From: Paralvinella palmiformis | Lineage: Eukaryota; Annelida; Polychaeta; Terebellida; Alvinellidae | DNA: 64,000 nucleotides | Assembly (NCBI GenBank): GCA_025642065.1 | Contig: JAODUP010000113.1 | Coordinates: forward strand, 92,501-156,500 | Direction of reading: 5' to 3' | In this document: piece by piece, positions 57,107-64,000 of the stretch | How the letters are laid out: each line of letters opens with the position of its first letter | How positions within the stretch are numbered: the first letter of the stretch is position 1 | Made by a program: the position numbers and the translations under genes | Notes under the pieces: model-generated | Database searches by the model: none | Seen by the model: only the letters and a program-made list of their open reading frames with translations | What the model was told of the DNA's origin: nothing

Positions 57107-57960
57107 TTAAAATTCTAAATTACGGTTCCATTTGTCTGACGTCGACGATTACTGAAAGCCCATTCGCCATTGATAGACACGTGTTTCAGCGGAACACGAT
57201 GTCCGGAAGCAGAGAGGCAGGCTGCCAGGGAATTGTTGCCTGAAGACGAAATACGCAGCAGACTAGAAGGCCGCAGTTTGTTAATAATAAGTGGCACAAT
57301 GTTTATTTACAGAAGGGCAACATTGATCGGCATAAACGGCTCAGGCCGGGAGAATTAATCTGTAATAAATCTCCTTTTGTTTACAAGTGAGTCCCTTTGT
57401 GTTCTGTGGTAAGGAATTCTTTTTTCTTCCTTTCCTTTTACGGTTGCTAGGCAAATTACATGTAAAGTGACATATATTGATGTTGGCTTCAGGTTATATG
57501 GGAGTGGCTGTTGTGGGGATTGAAGTTGATGACAATGATTGTCTCCTTACGGAACAAGCGAAGATAACGACTGATTGAGGTGTAAATTACACTTTTTATT
57601 TATTGCGCGATCAATTGATTTGACCTGGAATAAAGGCAACTACGAATTTGCGATGAAAACCACAGAGAACCACATTTGATAAGCACGTATAAGCATGCAC
57701 ACGAATAAGTGCATGAATATGCATCTGCAACCACACACAAATAACACACCTATGTGCCATGGAGAAAGAGATTTTCCTTTTAAATTGACACCCAGTATAA
57801 TATTTATTAACTGGTGTTAATCATATCAGCTAGATAACGTTTTATCTCGCCGTAGTTAATATAATCAGATATATACAGGTTAATAAAAAATTAAACTAAT
57901 TATAGCTGGTGTATTTCTCAGTAGATAATACAACGTATTAATATCATATTGACGACTGGT
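57107..57960. other. unique AT-rich stretch
   Basis: Nothing recognisable; overlapping frames at 57115-57358 on both strands have no domain. Confidence 0.35.
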
Positions 57961-57984
57961 TAAATAGGGAAGGAGTGGGAATGG

Positions 57985-57987
57985 GTG

Positions 57988-58019
<32 letters not shown>

Positions 58020-58122
58020 AAAACAGATAAAAGGGGAAACACGAGTGACTGATATCTGTAGATAATAAGTGCGGAATATGAGAGAGAGAGAGAGATCTCG
58101 AGAGAGAGAGAGAGAGAGAGAA

Positions 58123-58183
<61 letters not shown>

Positions 58184-58206
58184 GAAAGAGAGAGAGAGAG
58201 AGAAGC

Positions 58207-58266
<60 letters not shown>

Positions 58267-58311
58267 ATAGATAATATACAGATAGTAGATAAATAGCTAG
58301 ATAGTAGATAG

Positions 58312-58350
<39 letters not shown>
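57985..58350. repeat. compound (GATA)n, (GA)n and (TA)n domain
   Basis: (GATA)n at 57990-58018, (GA)n at 58078-58120, (GATA)n at 58124-58182, (GA)n at 58183-58202, (TA)n at 58208-58263 and (GATA)n at 58315-58350. Ser/Leu and Ile/Tyr minus-strand frames are artefacts. Confidence 0.96.
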
Positions 58351-58351
<1 letters not shown>

Positions 58352-58415
58352 ATAGATCATCAAATAATGAAATACAGATTACTGAGATCCCAGCAAACAC
58401 AGTAATTAATGAAGC

Positions 58416-58419
<4 letters not shown>

Positions 58420-58507
<88 letters not shown>
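58420..58507. repeat. two (TA)n tracts
   Basis: TA tracts are separated by a single TGTG interruption and abut the SINE B copy. Confidence 0.97.
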
Positions 58508-58512
<5 letters not shown>

Positions 58513-58746
58513 CTCGGCTCACTACATCGTGGGTGAATTATTTAAAATAAAGGGGGACGTTAAAATCCCCCTGAGGACGTAAAACACTCTGGCAGTGACC
58601 ACCCTCAGGGTATTTCGGCTCCATCATTCCGTACTGCTCCCCTGTGAGTGGTGGGGGAGGAGTTTCTCAACCACTCCAACATAGAGGCTGTGCTGATTAA
58701 GCGACAGCCTGGGGATTCTCCCGAACAACAAAACCAAACCAAACCA
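58508..58746 (+). mobile_element. SINE family B, 5'-truncated copy
   Basis: The body from GGGGGACGTTAAAATCCCCC through CACCCTCAGGGTATTTCGGC to GGGGATTCTC matches the 31040-31412 element in reverse orientation. The tail is (AACC)n / CAAAACCAAACC. The tRNA-like head is absent and a (TA)n tract occupies its place. Confidence 0.88.
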
Positions 58747-59020
58747 TGGGAGACGTGGTAGACACCTGGACCGTTAAAATATAATATACACGAATAAAAG
58801 AGGGACGAGGTAAAGATTATATAAAGACGGGGGGAGGGGGGGGGATAAGAAACCGAGATACAGAAACAGACACGGACAGAGAAAGAGATGACCACATAAA
58901 GAAGAAGAGAACCAAATAAATATTCTAATTACAACCATTCACGTCGACGTTCTTCCCACTAATCTAATCAAAACAGTAGATCACAGACCCTCGGGTGGGG
59001 GGGGGGGAAGAGAGAATGGG
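58747..59020. other. unique stretch with G runs
   Basis: G-rich runs at 58830-58845 and 58996-59007. No gene recognised. Confidence 0.4.
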
Positions 59021-59029
59021 GGAAGAGAC

Positions 59030-59800
59030 GGCAGTCCGAATAATATCACCGCGATCGAGTACTCATAACTCGGCTACTCATCCGATAATATTACTCATTC
59101 TAATGTGGCACGGCGCGACCGTCGTGTCACGTCGCCGGGGCACTGTTTACACGAAGTTGTCGGCGAGACAATTATAACACTTCCCTACAACACCGGCTCG
59201 TTGTTCATCCTCTAACAAAGACGCGGCCTTCCGGCCCCGTCTTAAGTACGCCTCCGGCGGCCGTCCCTTAAACCGAGCCAATATATATTAACCTCCTCCG
59301 AGCCAGTACAGAATTAGTCGCTAATATACGACGGCGTAGATGTTATCTGAGGCATCGGCGGCCAGGAGAACGCCGCGTATACGGTAGTCGGTGAAGGATG
59401 CGCGACATCAGGAAGTAAAACGAGGGAATCGGCGGCCACGGGGCGTCATAAATGGCGCGAGGCACGCCGACGTCTTGATTAAATCGAGCAGTCTAGGCGG
59501 AGGTGGCTTATTGATAAAGCCGGGCCGTCCTTCATCCAGGAATTTGTTCCCGTATCCTCCTTATACGGCGTATCCGCGGTTTTGCGACGCCTTCTATCTG
59601 AGACCGTCCGTTATCCGTTATTATAGACGCTTCATCAAACATCGGTGCTGGCTTCGTTTCCGCTCCGGATCGGCTTGCTCTTGTTGACGTAATACGTGAC
59701 ACGGTTGCCTAATGAGGTCTCGCTCCGTCAATCGCCGCTCTAAATAACAATCTTTGTGCAAACATTTTGTCCGACAGCTCTTTCTTATTAGTTCTATATA
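59030..59800. other. CpG-rich unique island
   Basis: The longest continuous CpG-dense segment here, with GGCGGCC and CGCCG words from about 59040 to 59720. It includes no repeat. Candidate promoter, enhancer or ultraconserved-type element; the open frame at 59391-59687 shows no domain, though a cryptic exon cannot be ruled out. Confidence 0.45.
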
Positions 59801-60005
59801 AACATCATGTTTTCCAGGAATTAGAAACGGATACATTTATTACGTGGGTTTATTGAGCAAATAGCTTGAGCTTTTACCTGGTTTTTCCCTTTATGCTTCT
59901 TAATGCGCTTGCGTCCACTTCGCGGGATGGTATATGAAACGTATGCATCTAAATTGATAGCCGTTCCTTTGTCGGTTTGAGGGGAAAGCTACAGTTTAGT
60001 TGCCA

Positions 60006-60179
60006 CGATGAGGATTGTTGTTTTACGGCCACTTTTGTGCACATGGTAGCCTAATGGGGAACGACCTCCAAGTGTAATGAAGCGAAGTCAAAGATGAAAC
60101 ACTCTGCGGATATGCCCACTCCGAGATTCGAACTCAAGTTGTAGTGATTATATATGGTCCAACGCGCTACCAACTACCC
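60006..60179 (-). mobile_element. SINE family A, 5'-truncated copy with target-site duplication
   Basis: GTTTAGTTGCCA (59994-60005) and GTTTAGTTACTA (60180-60191) flank the copy and match at 10 of 12 bases. The copy stops inside the A-box region (CTACCAACTA on the plus strand) and lacks the first 15-20 bases of the head. The B box is intact. Confidence 0.9.
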
Positions 60180-60191
60180 GTTTAGTTACTA

Positions 60192-60896
60192 GTTACAACC
60201 ATTTCAAATAATCGAAGTGTTTATCTACTAAACGTACATAAAGCTGTTATTGATCTCTTAAAGATGACATTCTAAAATTAAACACAGATCTCATATTAAG
60301 TAAATAAATACCTGACGGTATTGTATGGCGCTGTTCACGTTATTCGGCTACTTACACAATGCATGAATTGTTTAAATCTCTTCAATATGTAAAATTTCAA
60401 CCCCTGTGGCTATACGTCGCCGAAGTATACGTAGAACCGTGCCATAAATGAGTCAGTGTGTGAGTAAATGAGTAAGTGTAAGTATAATGAGTCGGCAAAT
60501 GAGTGAGGTTCGCATTGGCTCACAACTACCATAAATACCACAAGCAAACGCCCGATAGGACCTACAATAGAACTCATAATAACAACAATAGGACCGAGTG
60601 ATACTAAATCGTGAGAGGTAAAAGGACGTCATCTGCCATAGATGTCGTCGTTGTGACGCCAAGATTATCACCAGTCAACACGATGAACACAGCTCAGATT
60701 TAAGGCTTCATTCTAGCAGAAAATCCTTGGATTGTCCAGCTTAAATAAGGCAAGACACATCGAAATGTGTACCAAAGATAGCAGCCATTTCTGACAAAAT
60801 ATCAGCCAAACTATGGTATACCTTTATTTATATTAGCTGAATTTAATATGGTAAGGCATGATCTATATATATAGGTTGCCGGTATAAATGGGCAAT

Positions 60897-60898
<2 letters not shown>
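60192..60898. other. unique non-coding stretch
   Basis: A degenerate GAGT patch lies at 60448-60505. No gene recognised. Confidence 0.35.

Positions 60899-60945
<47 letters not shown>
60899..60945. repeat. (CT)n microsatellite
   Basis: About 22 CT units. Confidence 0.97.
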
Positions 60946-60949
<4 letters not shown>

Positions 60950-60978
60950 GATAGTGTTGGTTACCTAATAGTTAATTG

Positions 60979-61095
60979 TACTAGTAGTAGTAGACGTAGT
61001 TGTAGGAATTATACTAGTACTGATTGTGGCCGTAGTCTGAAGTAGTAGTGATAGTATCAGTAGCAACAGTATCAACAGCAGCAATAGTCACAGCC

Positions 61096-61126
<31 letters not shown>

Positions 61127-61153
61127 GAGTAACAACAACAACAACAACAACAA

Positions 61154-61198
<45 letters not shown>

Positions 61199-61450
61199 TA
61201 TTATTAGTAGCAGTGATAATTAATGTGATTTACTAAACATAATGTTAGTATTTTTACTATTATTATTATTATTATTATTATCATCATCATTATTATTATT
61301 ATTATCATTATTATCAACAGCTGTAAAAGCAGAAACAGCAGCAGCAGCAGCAGCAGGAGTAGTAGTACTAGTAGTAGTAGTAGTAATAGTAATATTATTG
61401 TTAGATACAGTAGTAGTAGTAGTAGTACTAGTAGTAGTAGTAACAATTCT
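60979..61450. repeat. trinucleotide domain (AGT, AAT, AAC, ATT, AGC)
   Basis: Imperfect AGT and AGC, (AAT)n at 61097-61125, (AAC)n, (AAT)n then (ATT)n back to back near 61180, ATT/ATC at 61257-61312, AGC at 61338-61353 and AGT to 61443. The AAT/ATT switch is self-complementary. Ile, Leu and Val homopolymer frames are artefacts. Confidence 0.95.
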
Positions 61451-61964
61451 TAGTTTTAGGGTGGCGATACAGACATTAGCAATGATATTTTTGCTACCTA
61501 TGGTAACTGTGGTAATATTAGCGAAGCTATGAACCTACAATATACCTCTAAACCTACACGACCACCTTACAAAATCAACCACCTGTTGATGTCAGTCTGT
61601 TGATTTTGTCAGACGAAAGAGAGAAAAGGTCGTCAGGTATTTTAGTAACAACGCTACGTGACTATCTGGCTGGTCTAATGATACAAGTCATACTCCGTGT
61701 GGAAGAGGTGAGTTGGTGCAGGTAATAACTCAAATATGTCTCAATGCATCCTCACTCAGGTGTTGTTGTCAGTTTCAATGGATTATTTACGGATTCCCGG
61801 AGCTTATACACCGTTGTGTCAACATAAAGCAATCCGTTTTTTTTCTAAACATCAAAATGAAGCATCTGATGAAAGATCCGATGCTTGTGGGTTAACTTTG
61901 TTTTAATGTTTACAACAGAAAGTGAAACCGTTAGCCTAAATGGGAAATTGGGATTTTTTTTGTT
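61451..61964. other. unique non-coding stretch
   Basis: Phrases GGATTATTTACGGATTCCCG and GGAGCTTATACACC near 61778-61812 resemble 63188-63222 (GGATTATTAATGGATTCCGG, GGAGCTAACACGG), a second pair of related, unclassified segments. Confidence 0.45.
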
Positions 61965-61974
61965 TTTAAATGAG

Positions 61975-62131
61975 TTGCTCTTGTTGAGTTGGGATATTCA
62001 GCCTCAGTGATCGTAAAACTGGGGGATATGGTAAATCCCACAAACGCAGATATGAACCAGATTCGAACTCACAAAATGAAGTTTTGTAGCGCAACGCTCT
62101 TCCCACTGCGACATCAGACCGCTCTTTCATA
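61975..62131 (-). mobile_element. tRNA-derived SINE, family E, with perfect 10 bp target-site duplication
   Basis: TTTAAATGAG occurs at 61965-61974 and 62132-62141. The minus-strand head GATGTCGCAGTGGGAAGAGC is A-box-like and GTGAGTTCGAATCTGG carries the B box. The tail side has CTCAACAAGAG. The element is about 157 bp. Confidence 0.9.
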
Positions 62132-62141
62132 TTTAAATGAG

Positions 62142-62825
62142 GAGCAATCTGTTATTAGAAAAAGGACAACATGTGTTCGAATGATGATGGAGACAGACTG
62201 ATACAGTCACCGCTGCCCATCTCACAAACCCAAGTGTCACCATTGATGATTGGGGTGGGGTTGGGGGGGAATTTGCCACATGACATGTGCCCTAGATGTT
62301 TATCCCATTTGCATGTCTCGAAGCCGTTTTCTAACCACCACACTGGGCTAATATCATCCCCTCTATCCAGCGCGTTTTATTTATTAGTAATGTTGACAGG
62401 AGCTGTCAGACAGGTATTTATTTTCTGACTAAAACCAATTTCTGGTATGTCTGGATCTGTCCGCCTTTGTACTGAGTAACAAAGCACTGGCACGTCGACC
62501 CATGAATTACGAATGGAACAGGAGTTCGATTCAATGCGGCGGTAAAAGAAAAGCTGCACCTTTCTGTATATCTTTTAAATATTTAATATTTCTTGCTCAA
62601 AATAATAAACTATTCTGGCCAACGTCTACTAGATAACTACTAGACAACGTCAATTTACCCCATCATTTTTAGATGATGAACGGCTAAAAACAGACAAAGT
62701 GACAGAGTATTTTGGTTTCAATATTTTGACTTTTAATAATTAGAAATTATTGTCTTACTAAAAACCTTGGACCTTGGAAACGTTAACTTCAATAGTTATA
62801 TAAGGTGAATCAACTAAAACCTAAG
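62142..62825. other. unique stretch with possible repeat D relative
   Basis: GAGTAACAAAGCACTGGCAC and CCATGAATTACGAATGG near 62474-62515 loosely match the 45632-45680 repeat D segment. An open frame pair at 62155-62428 is unremarkable. Confidence 0.4.
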
Positions 62826-62826
62826 G

Positions 62827-62828
<2 letters not shown>

Positions 62829-62897
<69 letters not shown>
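62829..62897. repeat. (TA)n microsatellite
   Basis: About 34 TA units. Confidence 0.98.
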
Positions 62898-62900
<3 letters not shown>

Positions 62901-63530
62901 AAACCATTCGTGCAGAACTAAAGAACTTGATTCTATTTCCCTGAACGAGATGGTAATCATTGCTTTAAGAGAACAAACTTGACTGACCCAGATAGTAAAC
63001 TACAGGGTTCCTGGAATGAACAACGCAACACTCACGTCCGCCATACGTGTGAAGTTCCCAATCAAGAAGCCTTTCTACCTGCTGGCTTCAGGGGTCTAGT
63101 CTCGGTCTACCTGGTCAGTTTATGTTCGGTGTAATTTTCCTGGAATGCGGCTGAAGTAACGAAGTGTACCGGGATTTGTGTTTCAGCGGATTATTAATGG
63201 ATTCCGGGAGCTAACACGGCTCTTTGTCATCGTATGGTAATCCGATTTTCTCTCTGGTCTAATATGTTAAATGAAGCATCCCGAAGCATCACGAAGCATC
63301 ACGAAGTTGCGGATAACCTTGCTATTTTAATACAAAAAAACTTGAAATGCCAATAACATTTACTCAAACAAGGGAATAAAGAGGGAATAATCTCATCCCA
63401 CCGGAAGGACAACGGATTGACAAGATGAGATAGGGATCGTTGGATTACGGCAACACATCTGATAGGCCCAGCAGTGCCATCTGGCGGAGGATGCGATTTT
63501 TCGAGTCACTTACGCTGCAGATGTGAATGC
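62898..63530. other. unique stretch with a strong CTCF-like site
   Basis: A CGAAGCATCA word is repeated near 63280-63305. CTCF-like site at 63472-63487. No exon recognised. Confidence 0.4.
63472..63487 (-). promoter_or_regulatory. CTCF-like binding motif
   Basis: The minus strand reads CCGCCAGATGGCACTG, matching CCRSYAGRKGGCRSYA at 15 of 16 positions. Confidence 0.5.
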
Positions 63531-63845
63531 TTGTTGTGTGTGTGTGTGGGGGGTCCCCCTACCGTTCCACCCCCCGGGCTGATAGTCTCAACAAGGTTTA
63601 GTTACCGTATTTATTATTAACGCTCAATACACCTGTCGGGTGTTCATTTATTTTCTGACATTTCAATTATTGGCATGCTAATTTCGGTGCATGCACGTCC
63701 GTGCGCGAGTCTGCGTATGTGCATGAGTTTGCATAGATATCAGTAACATAAACTAAACATACGAAACTTGTTTGTATACACGTGTGTCTGTGTATACGTG
63801 TGTGCATGCATAAGTGAATATGTGCATGCATGAATATGATTATCG

Positions 63846-63881
63846 CTGAATCACACCTGCTTCATTCCAGCACACCTCAAC

Positions 63882-63886
<5 letters not shown>
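63846..63886 (-). mobile_element. SINE family C, internal fragment
   Basis: CTTCATTCCAGCACACCTCA and ACTCC parallel the TTCCACCCAGCACACATCTCAACTCC segment of the family C copy at 15528-15857, at lower identity. Confidence 0.5.

Positions 63887-63922
<36 letters not shown>
63887..63922. repeat. (TA)n microsatellite
   Basis: About 17 TA units. Confidence 0.97.
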
Positions 63923-63923
<1 letters not shown>

Positions 63924-64000
63924 ATGTATATAATACATAAAAGTGTTGTTTAATTATTTGCATGCATAAGTGAATATGTGCATGCATGAATATGATTATC

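Larger units (their letters stand above)
63804..64000 (+). repeat. direct duplication of 41 bp, second copy cut by window edge
   Basis: 63804-63844 and 63960-64000 are identical (GCATGCATAAGTG to GATTATC). The offset is 156 bp and the identity runs off the right edge. Between them lie a SINE C scrap, a (TA)n tract and about 35 bp of AT-rich DNA. Confidence 0.9.

Noticed and set aside
59391..59687. 98-residue frame in the CpG-rich island as a gene
   Set aside because: GC-rich DNA yields long frames by chance, and no domain is seen. Kept only as an open possibility in the island entry.

Overview
This window reads as nuclear DNA of an animal, from a gene-poor, repeat-rich region. No bacterial or organellar gene organisation is visible and no open reading frame looks like a complete cellular gene. 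The long open frames are almost all translations of microsatellites and minisatellites. Abundant tRNA-derived SINEs, a CR1/L2-type non-LTR retrotransposon remnant, very many long (TA)n, (CA)n, (GATA)n, (CTCA)n and trinucleotide arrays, and bilaterian CTCF-like motifs together suggest an invertebrate. A mollusc-like lophotrochozoan, perhaps a gastropod, is my guess, made from general resemblance and not from any database hit.

Layout. Roughly every 2 kb there is a (TA)n tract, often fused to (CA)n, (GA)n or (GATA)n. Longer-unit tandem arrays lie at about 9.9-10.6 kb (32 bp unit), 12.8-13.2 kb (about 100 bp unit), 13.9-14.3 kb (purine-rich), 15.3-16.2 kb (split by two SINEs), 19.7-20.0 kb, 23.1 kb (12 bp, G-rich), 25.8-26.2 kb (32 bp), 34.1-34.6 kb (28 bp), 46.1-46.5 kb (about 31 bp, 15 units), 51.2-51.4 kb (CTCA) and 53.2 kb (11 bp). 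Interspersed are at least 15 copies or fragments of one SINE family (called A here) with a clear pol III A box and B box. Several have target-site duplications I could read directly, which fixes their ends. Copies of other tRNA-derived families (B, C, E and single-copy heads F to J) and a 3' fragment of a CR1/L2-type LINE (about 49.6-50.3 kb), with a second copy of its 3' UTR at about 57.0 kb, complete the mobile fraction.

Between repeats lie kilobase-scale unique, CpG-containing stretches rich in TAAT-type homeodomain motifs (for example 36.8-37.2, 40.0-40.6, 41.7-42.0, 44.8-45.2, 47.9-48.2 and 59.0-59.8 kb). They look like non-coding DNA under constraint, as in a gene desert beside a developmental gene; this is inference. 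Two motif enrichments stand out: about a dozen CTCF-like sites, at least three of them exact core matches, whose orientation is minus in the left 24 kb and mostly plus from 29.5 kb on; and six perfect CRE octamers.

No operon, CRISPR array, rRNA, intact tRNA or novel enzyme system is supported. The strongest leads are the CTCF-like motif series, the minisatellite interrupted by two head-to-head SINEs, a headless SINE copy with a perfect target-site duplication, the shared LINE 3' UTR carrying a CTCF-like motif, and a 41 bp duplication that runs off the right edge. Motif counts and coordinates were read by eye and may be off by a few bases.
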